A stretch of 14,551 nucleotides of DNA from an uncultured Clostridium sp. Its GTDB lineage: Bacteria > Bacillota > Clostridia > TANB77 > CAG-508. Numbering within the stretch: position 1 is the first letter of the stretch; each line of letters starts with the position of its first letter. The notes below the pieces were generated by a model. It searched no databases. It was not told the origin of the DNA and worked only from the letters and a program-made list of their open reading frames with translations. The position numbers were made by a program, and so were the translations under genes. This document shows positions 6,701-13,103 of this stretch, piece after piece. Where the stretch lies: positions 1 through 14,551 of the forward strand of contig CABQAZ010000030.1 in NCBI GenBank assembly GCA_902462295.1. Reading direction: 5' to 3'.

Positions 6701-9045
6701 TTGCTTGCATATCCATTAACTTCTCCCTCATTATATACTCTAATTGTATATAATACATAATCTCCTGGTTCTACTATTAATGCTTCTTTATCATCTTGTT
6801 TATATGTTATTTTTCCTGTTTCTTTATTTATACTTGTTACTACTGGTGCTCTTAAATATGTACCATCTATATTTTTATTATCTGTTATATATTCTCCTGG
6901 CTCTATTTTTTGATCTTTACTAACTGCTGCTATATGTTTAAATAATGCTAAATCAAATATTTTTTCTTCTGGCATTATTACTAATTTTTCAAAGTCATCA
7001 TCATCTTGTTCACCTTTATAATGATATTTATCATCTGTTAAATCATTTTTATTATCTGTATTACCTTTATAGTTTTGCATATTATCTTTATTAACATTTG
7101 GTGATGTATCTGGTTCTGAATCTCTATCAGCACCTTTTTGATTTGTTATTGTAATATTATCATCAGAATTATATTCTTCATCTATCCACGCAACATTTGT
7201 TAATATTATTTGATTTTTTGTGTCTGGTTCTTGTGCTACTTTGCATTTTATTTCTATTGTTTCATAATCTAAATTTCCATCAGTATAAGCATTTATACTT
7301 TTTGCTGGATTTTGCGCTGTGTTTACTATTGTTAGTGTAATCTGATTTAATGTTGTATTATATGATAGTGTATATGTATTTTTTTGATTTCCATTTTTGT
7401 CTTTAGAAACTACTGTTGAAGAATTACTTGTTGAGTTTATTAATCCTGTTGGTAGTTGATCTATTATTTTTGTTGCAAATCCTGCTTTATTTCCCTCATT
7501 ATATATTGAAATATTATATGTTACTTCATCTTTATCTTTAACAGTTACTGGATCTTTTCTGTGTTTATAGTCTGCTGTTGTTCCTGTTTGCAATGTTGAT
7601 GTATCAATATTAGGTACTCTTGTATTTGTTAAATTTTTTCCATTCAATTGTGTAATATATTTACGTAATGCTAAATCAAATTCATCTGGCTGTGCTTCAA
7701 ATTCTGTTGGTATTGTTTCTTCTTTTCTTGTTACTTCAACTATTGGTTGTTCTGCATTTAAAGTTATTTTGTCTGTTTCTTCAGTTCCATTTAACCATAA
7801 TGTTTTCTTTGTTGTTTCTTGTTTTACATCTATTTTTACATTTACTTTTTCAATATTATTTCTTGGAACTGTTATATAAAATCCATCTGTTCTTCCAACT
7901 AAATCTTTTATATTTGTTGTTCCTAATGAGTTTCCTGTACTGTCTGTAAATGTATAATTTATTTCACTATTATTTTGATTTGTTACTTTTATTGATATTT
8001 CATATGATGCACTACTGTCTTTTTCTATTACTATTGGTCCCACTACATAATTTGAACCAATTCTTTTAGTTGATAATCTATATTTTCCGTTTGAATTTTG
8101 TGTTAATCCTGTTGTTTTTACTTTAACTCCATTTGATATTGTATAATTATTATCTGCATTGTAATTATTAGCATTCTTTTCTGCAGCATCTATTAAATAA
8201 TTATATAATACTATCGCTTGCTCATTTCTAAGTGGTCCTATTTCTGTTGTTGCAAATTTATTATAGTCTGTTAAATTCTGATAAGATGTACCATCTGTTG
8301 ATATTGTTAACCAATCTGTTTTTGATTTTTGATTAAATACAGCATCTTGAGTTTTATCTTGTAAATAGTTAGTATAATACCATATTGCTGCTCTTTGTAC
8401 TGCTTTTATATCAGAATCTGTTATTAAATTTGCTTCTGTATATCCATTTGTTGAAACTAAACTACTGTAGTCATATCCGTCTATTGGTTCATAGTAATAT
8501 GCCTTTTCTTTAGAGTCATATTTAATTCCAATATTGTCTAAGAATTTTATTTTATCTGTTTGTCCTTCTATGTATGAATTATCTAATATCCATAAAAGTT
8601 CTCTGTAATATCCAGATTCAGATAGTAATGTTTTTACAACATCATCAACATCTTTTCCATTGTCTATAATTTTATTTAATAATGTCTGTCTATCTGCTTG
8701 TAAGTCGTATGATAAATTATATGCTACTATTGTATCTTTATTGGTATTCCATGATTCTCCATAATTTGCTTTTATACAATATAAATTTCTTTGTGTATTA
8801 CTAATGTCTTTTATATTTTTAGAATTGTATGTTGTTAGATTCCATATATATGCATTTGTTGCTGGTTGCCCAGATGCATTTGGTGTTGTTGGATTTCCTA
8901 TTCCATATCCTATGTTTTTTGTATTCAATTTTGTTAAATTTACATATATTACTTCATTTGTATTAGCATAACTTATTATATAACTGAATAAGAATGCCAT
9001 TATTGCAATTACTGATACTAGTATACATACTTTTCTTGTTTTCAT
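3778..9045 (-). CDS. Large multidomain surface adhesin: thioester, SpaA/Cna-B and FDLAL-repeat domains
   Basis: 1755 residues. A signal peptide (about 1-27, ending SYA) is followed by a thioester-type domain (about 40-300): Cys90 in LYCIK and Gln217 in VQRAAIW match the Cys and Gln that form the internal thioester in TQXA domains, which can bind host surfaces covalently. Modules beginning FDLAL occur at about 456, 697, 1357 and 1552. Two SpaA/Cna-B-like domains lie at about 926-1058 (KETKAP) and 1231-1352 (EIEAPAGY), with a D2-like fimbrial domain between them (about 1060-1228); all have Lys and Glu/Asn placed as in isopeptide-forming domains. A membrane helix (1731-1750) and the basic tail KRYII end the protein. 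There is no LPXTG; AVSTG sits at the equivalent place. The start is ATG at 9045 with AAAGGAT 8 bases upstream. The gene has its own promoter and terminator and is divergent from a carboxypeptidase gene. It is probably a cell-surface adhesin or fimbrial protein; the binding partner is unknown. Confidence 0.88.
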   Translation of the reverse strand: MKTRKVCILVSVIAIMAFLFSYIISYANTNEVIYVNLTKLNTKNIGYGIGNPTTPNASGQPATNAYIWNLTTYNSKNIKDISNTQRNLYCIKANYGESWNTNKDTIVAYNLSYDLQADRQTLLNKIIDNGKDVDDVVKTLLSESGYYRELLWILDNSYIEGQTDKIKFLDNIGIKYDSKEKAYYYEPIDGYDYSSLVSTNGYTEANLITDSDIKAVQRAAIWYYTNYLQDKTQDAVFNQKSKTDWLTISTDGTSYQNLTDYNKFATTEIGPLRNEQAIVLYNYLIDAAEKNANNYNADNNYTISNGVKVKTTGLTQNSNGKYRLSTKRIGSNYVVGPIVIEKDSSASYEISIKVTNQNNSEINYTFTDSTGNSLGTTNIKDLVGRTDGFYITVPRNNIEKVNVKIDVKQETTKKTLWLNGTEETDKITLNAEQPIVEVTRKEETIPTEFEAQPDEFDLALRKYITQLNGKNLTNTRVPNIDTSTLQTGTTADYKHRKDPVTVKDKDEVTYNISIYNEGNKAGFATKIIDQLPTGLINSTSNSSTVVSKDKNGNQKNTYTLSYNTTLNQITLTIVNTAQNPAKSINAYTDGNLDYETIEIKCKVAQEPDTKNQIILTNVAWIDEEYNSDDNITITNQKGADRDSEPDTSPNVNKDNMQNYKGNTDNKNDLTDDKYHYKGEQDDDDFEKLVIMPEEKIFDLALFKHIAAVSKDQKIEPGEYITDNKNIDGTYLRAPVVTSINKETGKITYKQDDKEALIVEPGDYVLYTIRVYNEGEVNGYASKIKDTLPIGLEFVVGNEEYNGIWKLEGLDSDGRQVVSTTWYAKGQGAELNAQPGDANYKANLLYALNKEGAISTTEPENPDYLDAQVLCKVTEKATSDRVLVNYAQISDDSDENGNPIDDIDSTPDKWIEGDDDQDIERIKVRTSGKYDLVLVKEDKDGKQLNSTAKFEVTTNGVKEEKEITGRLTIAQDVPVDADHLTDDVYIIKETKAPDEYCEFDGTITITVSKKIKDDGSGYEHSIKYTVVDSKENDITGKKDANVYLNDDGNIYVEVKNYKEPEIHKGVKDVTNQDSGYNADEVHSWVIESIIPKNVDDYKFYDIVDDIDYRLKFEGIENVDVKIGNTKLTEGTDYKISYVENPTGIQDKTKTGTLTLTFIDTENSMNASNNVKNNAGEKIQVTFKTTFAKDENGNLLAAMGEQIENQAKLEYKNTSSDNKIVKESEKPEVHTGGVILYKYYVENGNKISLAGAKFGIYATEEDAKNNKNVIATAESDEKGIVKFIGIQYGGDAKSDENNKTSNGTYEYDADKASTKYWIAEIEAPAGYQRYSGTIEVTINKDSYNETQIKYEVENTKLNFDLALRKFITEVQEKEITSREPQVKMEDGKITYEHSKDPLTVHVDDTIIYTIRVYNEGDIDGYASEITDDIPEYLEYLPDETTNVQYMWKMYDKDGKETTNVEEAVKVKTRYLSKDNGEDKLLKAFDGKILNYKDVKIAFKVKDPNSNTTIITNHAQISDDSDKDGKPIEDIDSKPDEWNEGEDDQDIENIKVEYFDLALLKFVTKVIVVEDGKETITETGYNGHEDPEPVVKVELHKKKLNEVVVKFGYGITITNEGDIPGYAKEITDYIPEGLRFESTDNPLWKDEGNNVISTKQLENTLLQPGESATVEVILTWINGADNLALKTNTAEISEDYNEYDVPDRDSTPDNRKDGEDDIDIAKVILAVSTGKAKTYFTLTVGLLAIILVGVVLIKRYII
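3880..7686 (-). repeat. Four diverged copies of a ~200-residue FDLAL/VYNEG module in the adhesin
   Basis: Copies span residues about 454-650, 694-923, 1355-1549 and 1551-1722. Each begins with (D/N/I/Y)FDLAL, has a YNEG or TNEG-G(Y/F)A segment, and ends in an Asp-rich stretch with the pattern ISDDSD..G.PI.DID..PD. Copies 2 and 3 are the closest and keep similar DNA around their TIRVYNEG codons (about 4800-4830 and 6720-6750). SpaA-like domains are inserted between copies 2 and 3. Confidence 0.85.
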
Positions 9046-9086
9046 TTAATTCATCCTTTCTCATTTTCGAGTTTTATACATTATTT

Positions 9087-9115
9087 ATTATACTTCTTTT
9101 TACGAATAAAATCAA
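9087..9115 (-). promoter_or_regulatory. Sigma-A-type promoter of the adhesin gene
   Basis: On the minus strand, TTGATT (9110-9115), a 17-base spacer and a perfect TATAAT (9087-9092) are followed about 41 bases later by the ATG at 9045. The -35 lies within one arm of an inverted repeat. Confidence 0.75.
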
Positions 9116-9142
9116 TATTTTTTCATATATTTTATTGATTTT
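9108..9142. repeat. Inverted repeat in the divergent promoter region (possible operator)
   Basis: Two perfect 10-base arms, AAAATCAATA (9108-9117) and TATTGATTTT (9133-9142), are separated by 15 bases. The left arm covers the -35 element of the adhesin promoter; the right arm is just before the ribosome site of the carboxypeptidase gene. A repressor site is possible. In such AT-rich DNA a chance repeat is also possible. Confidence 0.45.
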
Positions 9143-9159
9143 GTTTTGGAGGATTTATT

Positions 9160-10401
9160 GTGAAAATTTTAAAAACTTTTATATGTACTTTTCTTATAAT
9201 ATTTTTATATACTTTTACGGTTTATGCTGATGATGAAGACTTAGAAAATTGGGGTGATGTTCCTTTTATTATCAATGCTTCTTCTGATACTTCTACTGTT
9301 CCAACCATAAATTCTAGATCTGCTATTATTTTTGATAGAACTTCTGGTTCTGTTTTATTTGGTAAGAATGAAAATGAAAAACGAAAAATGGCTTCAACTA
9401 CAAAAATTATGACCGCAATTATTGTTATTGAAAATTCTAATTTGGATGATGTTGTTACTATTTCATCAAAATCTGCGGGTACTGGTGGTTCACGTCTTGG
9501 ACTACATACTGATGATAAAGTTTCTATACGTGATCTCCTTTACGGATTGCTTCTTTGTTCTGGAAATGACTCAGCCGTAGCCTTAGCAGAACATGTTGGT
9601 GGTTCTATTGATAATTTTGCAATTCTAATGAATTCAAAGGTTTCTGAATTAGGACTTACATCAACTAATTTTGTTACTCCTCATGGTCTTGATAGTGATG
9701 ACCATTATACTACTGCTTATGAATTAGCTGTTATAACTAATTATGCTTTAAAAAATGATGTTTTTCGAAAATTTGTTGGTACAAAAAATTGTACTATCTC
9801 TATTAATGGCCATCCTAAAAATTTATCTAATACAAATGAACTTCTTGGTAATTTAGATGGTGTTTATGGCGTAAAAACCGGATTTACAAATGGTGCTAAT
9901 AGATGTCTTGTTACTTCTTTAAAACGTGACAATATGGATTTAATTTGTGTTGTTCTTGGTGCTGACACAAAAAAAGACAGAACTAAAGATAGTGTGAATC
10001 TAATTGAATATGCTTTCAAGAATTTTAAATCAATAAATTTACGAGAAAAAGTTATGAATGAATTTGCTAATTGGAAAATATGTAATACATCCAGTTTTAT
10101 TGTAAAAAAGGGTTGTTCTAATAATATTGATGCTGTTTTAGAAGACTTACCTTACGATTTTTTTCCAATAAATTGTAATCATATTGATGATATTAGCATA
10201 TATATATATTGTAATACAAATCTTGAAGCACCTTTAGTCGAAAACTCTATTATAGGTTATCTTACTATTAGTATTGATAATAAAACTGTTTTAACTTTAA
10301 ATATCTATAATTCTAATTCTATTAATAAAAAAAGTTGTTTCAATTTTTTTAATGATATTATCAAAAAATATACTTATTATTTAGAGAGTTTGTGTTACTA
10401 A
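9160..10401 (+). CDS. Secreted D-alanyl-D-alanine carboxypeptidase (penicillin-binding protein 5 / DacF type)
   Basis: 413 residues. The enzyme class removes the terminal D-Ala from peptidoglycan stem pentapeptides at the outer face of the membrane. All three active-site motifs are present in order: S79-T-T-K82 with the nucleophile serine, S134-G-N136, and K239-T-G241. A signal peptide covers about 1-23 (cut near VYA). A C-terminal domain follows from about 290, and the Lys/Tyr-rich last 20 residues could be the amphipathic membrane tether seen in this family. The start is GTG at 9160, supported by GGAGGA (9148-9153) 6 bases upstream and by the signal peptide it gives. It is the only protein gene on the plus strand and is divergent from the adhesin. 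Its codons end mostly in T, while those of the minus-strand genes end mostly in A. DacF-like sporulation use is possible but not shown by the sequence. Confidence 0.93.
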   Translation: MKILKTFICTFLIIFLYTFTVYADDEDLENWGDVPFIINASSDTSTVPTINSRSAIIFDRTSGSVLFGKNENEKRKMASTTKIMTAIIVIENSNLDDVVTISSKSAGTGGSRLGLHTDDKVSIRDLLYGLLLCSGNDSAVALAEHVGGSIDNFAILMNSKVSELGLTSTNFVTPHGLDSDDHYTTAYELAVITNYALKNDVFRKFVGTKNCTISINGHPKNLSNTNELLGNLDGVYGVKTGFTNGANRCLVTSLKRDNMDLICVVLGADTKKDRTKDSVNLIEYAFKNFKSINLREKVMNEFANWKICNTSSFIVKKGCSNNIDAVLEDLPYDFFPINCNHIDDISIYIYCNTNLEAPLVENSIIGYLTISIDNKTVLTLNIYNSNSINKKSCFNFFNDIIKKYTYYLESLCY

Positions 10402-10422
10402 ATTTTATAAAATTTAGTAACA
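10393..10422. repeat. Perfect 30-bp palindrome at the end of the carboxypeptidase gene
   Basis: The arm TGTTACTAAATTTTA is followed at once by its exact reverse complement. The gene's TAA stop lies inside it. It would form a strong hairpin in RNA from either strand, but there is no T-run after it on the plus strand, so it is not a classic terminator. It may act as a 3' end stabiliser, a weak terminator or a protein-binding site. Confidence 0.85.
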
Positions 10423-10428
10423 TTCCTC

Positions 10429-10452
10429 TTGACAAATATTTAATATTCTGTT
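10429..10452 (+). promoter_or_regulatory. Promoter of the tRNA-Gly/tRNA-Cys operon
   Basis: A perfect TTGACA (beginning at about 10429) is followed after 17 bases by TATTAT; a perfect TATAAT is also present 3 bases further on, with a 20-base spacer. Transcription would begin roughly 10-20 bases before the first tRNA, as is usual for tRNA promoters. End coordinates are accurate to a few bases. Confidence 0.75.
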
Positions 10453-10473
10453 ATTATAATTACGCTTACATTT

Positions 10474-10547
10474 GCAGGTATAGTTTAGTGGTAAAATGAG
10501 ACCTTGCCAAGGTTTAGTCACGAGTCCGATTCTCGTTACCTGCTCCA
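10474..10547 (+). tRNA. tRNA-Gly (anticodon GCC)
   Basis: The acceptor arms GCAGGTA and TACCTGC pair fully, the discriminator is T and CCA is encoded. The anticodon loop TTGCCAA places GCC at 10506-10508. The D-loop keeps its GG. The T-stem ACGAG/CTCGT is intact, but the T-loop reads TCCGATT, so position 55 is C instead of the near-universal T (pseudouridine). Confidence 0.95.
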
Positions 10548-10560
10548 TATTTATTTTTAT

Positions 10561-10634
10561 GGCGACATAGCCAAGTGGTAAGGCACAGGTCTGCAAAATC
10601 TCGATCCCCGGTTCGAATCCGGGTGTCGCCTCCA
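10561..10634 (+). tRNA. tRNA-Cys (anticodon GCA)
   Basis: The acceptor arms GGCGACA and TGTCGCC pair fully, followed by T and an encoded CCA. The anticodon loop CTGCAAA gives GCA at 10593-10595. The T-arm CCCGG-TTCGAAT-CCGGG is canonical. The anticodon stem is weak: C10586 faces C10602 at the 27-43 position, and one G-T pair is present. It lies 13 bases after tRNA-Gly, on the same transcript. Confidence 0.96.
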
Positions 10635-10638
10635 TAAG

Positions 10639-10678
10639 AAAAAGAGAAAGTATTGAATATCAATAATTTCTCTTTTTT
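10639..10678 (+). terminator. Terminator of the tRNA operon, shared with the converging Ham1-like gene
   Basis: A long hairpin: an outer stem AAAAAGAGAAA with TTTCTCTTTTT, one G-A mismatch, then an inner TATTGA/TCAATA stem with a 3-base loop. A T-run ends it on the plus strand. The A-rich left arm gives a T-run on the minus strand too, so it probably serves the gene that ends at 10695 as well. Confidence 0.85.
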
Positions 10679-10694
10679 ATTATTCTCAATAAAA

Positions 10695-11291
10695 TTATAC
10701 ATTATTTACTATAAAATCAATAACATCATCATCTTTATAATTTTCTTTATCTTTATTCTTATCTTCTTCAGTTAAATCAACAAAATACTTGTTACATTCT
10801 GGCATAATTGACATTGAATCCAATGGATAACCTGGATTCCTTTTTTCACAAGGCTTATCTGTAAAATAAAAATGGCTTTTACTCCAACTATATTCTTTCG
10901 GTTCTTTTCCATCATATATTACCATTCCATATACCCACTTAGCAGTTAACTTTCCACCATATTCACTAACCAAATTACTATAATATTCAATCATTTCATC
11001 ATCACTTAATTCTTTTCCATTTACTCTTCTTACATGTGTTCCTGGTTGTTTTTCTTCTGGTAATTCTTCTATGTATAAATTATTATCCATTCCTATAGTT
11101 ATAATTTTTGTTTTGTCATAATATGCCTTTGCCTTTATATAGGCATTTTCTATAGCATTTTTTCCTGTTTCTTCTGGCTTTAGATTTATTCCTAAATCTT
11201 TAATAGTTAATATTTCTATATTTTTTTCTTTTAATTTTTCTGCATATCTTTTTATTTTTGCTGGATTTGTTGTTGCAAATAATACTTTCAT
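10695..11291 (-). CDS. Divergent Ham1/RdgB-like nucleoside triphosphate pyrophosphatase homologue
   Basis: 198 residues, the usual length for the Ham1/ITPase family, which hydrolyses non-canonical purine NTPs such as ITP and XTP to the monophosphate. Family features seen: ATTNPAK (6-12; family TxNxxK), the EETG...ENAYIKAKAYY stretch (40-58), PGTHVRRVNG (83-92; family PGxxSARYxG) and NPGYPLDSM...FVDLTEEDKN near the C-terminus. The DDSGL metal/base motif is reduced to MDNNL (68-72), keeping only Asp69, and the SHR substrate motif near the end is replaced by Lys/Asp-rich sequence. Activity or substrate may therefore differ from RdgB. The start is ATG at 11291 with AAGGAGG 8 bases upstream, the best ribosome site in the window. 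I see no convincing promoter in the 80 bases upstream. Confidence 0.75.
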   Translation of the reverse strand: MKVLFATTNPAKIKRYAEKLKEKNIEILTIKDLGINLKPEETGKNAIENAYIKAKAYYDKTKIITIGMDNNLYIEELPEEKQPGTHVRRVNGKELSDDEMIEYYSNLVSEYGGKLTAKWVYGMVIYDGKEPKEYSWSKSHFYFTDKPCEKRNPGYPLDSMSIMPECNKYFVDLTEEDKNKDKENYKDDDVIDFIVNNV

Positions 11292-11370
11292 TTATTTAAC
11301 CTCCTTAAAACCACTTTTTATACATCTTTCATATTTAATTACTATTAATTAAGAGAAAATTGATACCCAC

Positions 11371-11403
11371 AAAAATAAGGAATATAAGATTATTCCTTAT
11401 TTT
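11371..11403 (-). terminator. Rho-independent terminator of the Spo0E-like gene
   Basis: A perfect 13-bp stem (11372-11384 with 11391-11403, core AATAAGGAATA) has a 6-base loop and is followed on the minus strand by a T-run. It lies 22 bases after the stop at 11425 and isolates this gene from the Ham1-like gene downstream. Confidence 0.88.
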
Positions 11404-11424
11404 ATATCTACAAATTGTTTATCA

Positions 11425-11574
11425 TTAATTTATGAACTTTTTATTTTTTCTATAATATTCAGCAATCAATTCATCAAGCTCAATACTTAATTGATAAATA
11501 ATACTATAATCTTTTCCTGTAACAATACTCTCATTCAATTTATCTCTTAATTTACAAATTTCATCATTTAGCAT
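11425..11574 (-). CDS. Spo0E-family aspartyl-phosphate phosphatase
   Basis: 49 residues, the normal size for Clostridial Spo0E-like proteins. The family dephosphorylates Spo0A~P and so delays or prevents sporulation. The signature SIELD (residues 30-34; family SQELD, with Gln replaced by Ile) is followed by ELIAEYY, and an LRDKLN helix lies before it, matching the two-helix hairpin of the family. The start is ATG at 11574, with AAAGGAG about 10 bases upstream; a longer in-frame reading to 11613 has no ribosome site and begins outside the family pattern. The gene has its own promoter and terminator, and a Spo0A-type box lies upstream, which suggests feedback by its target. Confidence 0.82.
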   Translation of the reverse strand: MLNDEICKLRDKLNESIVTGKDYSIIYQLSIELDELIAEYYRKNKKFIN

Positions 11575-11617
11575 ACAGCATCTCTCCTTTTTTACAATTA
11601 TTCGTCTGTACATTTAT

Positions 11618-11646
11618 AAAATAACATATTTTTACATTTCAGTCAA
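11618..11646 (-). promoter_or_regulatory. Promoter of the Spo0E-like gene
   Basis: On the minus strand, TTGACT (11641-11646), 17 bases and TATTTT (11618-11623) lie about 44 bases before the ATG. The -35 is strong (5 of 6) and the -10 fair (4 of 6). Confidence 0.55.
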
Positions 11647-11703
11647 TAAAATATTTCAAATTTTTTACTTTTCGTATGACCTTTTTCCTTTGATTTAGCT
11701 GTA

Positions 11704-11712
11704 TTTCGACAA
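11704..11712 (-). promoter_or_regulatory. Candidate Spo0A binding box
   Basis: The minus strand reads TTGTCGAAA, which contains the full 7-base TGTCGAA Spo0A box. It lies about 59 bases upstream of the -35 element of the Spo0E-like gene. Spacing to the promoter is longer than at most directly controlled promoters, so its effect is open. Confidence 0.55.
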
Positions 11713-11796
11713 TCTGTTACATTTTATGAAACTATTCTATTTTATTCATCATAATTTATATTACTTTTTTATTACATTATTCCAAATAAATTACAA

Positions 11797-13083
11797 TCAT
11801 GCTTTTTTTATTACAGAAATAATCATTTTTTTATCGTCAAAAACTTCTCTTAAGATTTGTTCAACATACTGTTCATTAATTGTTGTTATTTCTTCTAAGT
11901 AGTCAAAACTATTTATTTCTTTAAAAAAGTCTGCTAAAAACATTCTTGCGATATCTGCTGTATCATTATATTCTTTTACATATTCACCATAAATTCTTTT
12001 CTTTATTCTATTGAATTCTGAAGTATCAATTTTTGATTCTTTCATCTTTTTAACAGTTTCTTTAAATTCTGAATAAACTTTTTCTGGTTCTGGCGATTGT
12101 CCACTAATTAAAACATGTGCATATCCTGTAGCAAATTCATAATCAAGTGAAGGCGTAGTAAATAATATTCCCTCATCATATAATTTTTTATACAATTTTG
12201 AACTTTTTCCAATTATCATATTTAACAATATTTCTATTGCAATGTGTTTACGAACTCTTTCCTTTGTATCTACAACTTTATCTTTTATTCCTATTGTAAA
12301 TAATGGTTGGCTTACATCCATATTTTGTTCTATTTTTTCTTTTACTATTTCTTCTTTTTCTTCTGGATATATTCTCTTTATTTCTCCATTTGCTTTTTTA
12401 TCTATTAGTCTCTTTTTTACTTCTTTTAATAGTTCCTTTGGTTCAAAATCACCACAGAAAACCATTGCCATATTTGATGGGTTATAAAATGTATTATAAC
12501 ATTTATATAAAATATCTTTATCAATATGACTTATTGTTTCGATTGTACCTGTTATATCTAATTTTACAGGATGTTCATGATACATAGCTTCCATTGCATT
12601 CAAGTATACTCTCCACTCAGGATAGTCATCATACATCATTATTTCTTGACCAATTATGCCTTTTTCTTTTTCTACATTTTCATCAGTGAAATATGGATGT
12701 TGAACATAATCCATTAATTCATCTAGTGCTGGATAAAAGTTCTCTGTACATTCAAATAAATATGCAGTGTGATCATTTGTTGTATATGCATTTGCATCAA
12801 CACCTAAAGCTGTTAATGTATCTAAACTATTTATTCCACTTTCTTGTTCAAACATTTTATGTTCTAAAAAATGTGCAACTCCTTTTGGCACTTCTGTTTC
12901 ATTCTCTTCTCCTGGTACAATAAACTTACTATCATTTGAACCATAATTAGTTCCCCATATTGCATATTTTTTTTGAATTGCTTTTTTTGGTATAATCATT
13001 ACTGTTAATCCATTTTCAAGCTTTTCTATATATACTTTCTCTTTTACTTTAGAATTTTCTATAATTTTCATTTTAAATCTCAT
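11797..13083 (-). CDS. ymfH: M16-family zinc peptidase, YmfH type (EF-P modification-associated)
   Basis: 428 residues with two M16 halves. The inverted zinc motif H71-F-L-E-H75 is intact, and Glu147 in GQEIMMYDD is the likely third ligand. The M16 N-terminal signature surrounds it: GVAHFLEHKMFE, then LGVDANAYTTNDHTAYLF. The C-terminal half (about 200-428) has the partner-domain features NPSNMAMVFCGDF and GYAHVLISGQ. In Bacillus, the YmfF/YmfH pair is linked to maturation of the 5-aminopentanol modification of elongation factor P; databases spell these YfmF/YfmH. It follows the YmfF-type gene by 20 bases, in the usual order. Start is uncertain: ATG at 13083 has GGAGG only 2 bases away, and ATG at 13071 has it 14 bases away. 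It ends without an obvious hairpin. Confidence 0.87.
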   Translation of the reverse strand: MRFKMKIIENSKVKEKVYIEKLENGLTVMIIPKKAIQKKYAIWGTNYGSNDSKFIVPGEENETEVPKGVAHFLEHKMFEQESGINSLDTLTALGVDANAYTTNDHTAYLFECTENFYPALDELMDYVQHPYFTDENVEKEKGIIGQEIMMYDDYPEWRVYLNAMEAMYHEHPVKLDITGTIETISHIDKDILYKCYNTFYNPSNMAMVFCGDFEPKELLKEVKKRLIDKKANGEIKRIYPEEKEEIVKEKIEQNMDVSQPLFTIGIKDKVVDTKERVRKHIAIEILLNMIIGKSSKLYKKLYDEGILFTTPSLDYEFATGYAHVLISGQSPEPEKVYSEFKETVKKMKESKIDTSEFNRIKKRIYGEYVKEYNDTADIARMFLADFFKEINSFDYLEEITTINEQYVEQILREVFDDKKMIISVIKKA

Positions 13084-13103
13084 TTCCTCCTTATCTTTTA
13101 TTA

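Noticed and set aside
5387..8000. Several Leu/Phe-rich plus-strand frames opposite the adhesin gene
   Set aside because: The composition is what results from the complement of A-rich codons; there are no start signals and no recognisable domain.
9066..9094. Sigma-A promoter for the carboxypeptidase gene (TTCGAG, 17 bases, TATACT)
   Set aside because: The -35 matches too poorly to support; a different sigma factor or another start is as likely.
10414..10702. Minus-strand open frames of 73 and 62 codons with GFEPGIEI and TRIRTGDRDFADL sequences
   Set aside because: They are antisense to the two tRNA genes. This is the well-known false protein that appears opposite tRNA genes; both tRNAs fold properly.
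11575..11613. Extended N-terminus of the Spo0E-like protein (MYRRIIVKKERCC...)
   Set aside because: There is no ribosome site for it, and AAAGGAG in that stretch is the ribosome site for the ATG at 11574.
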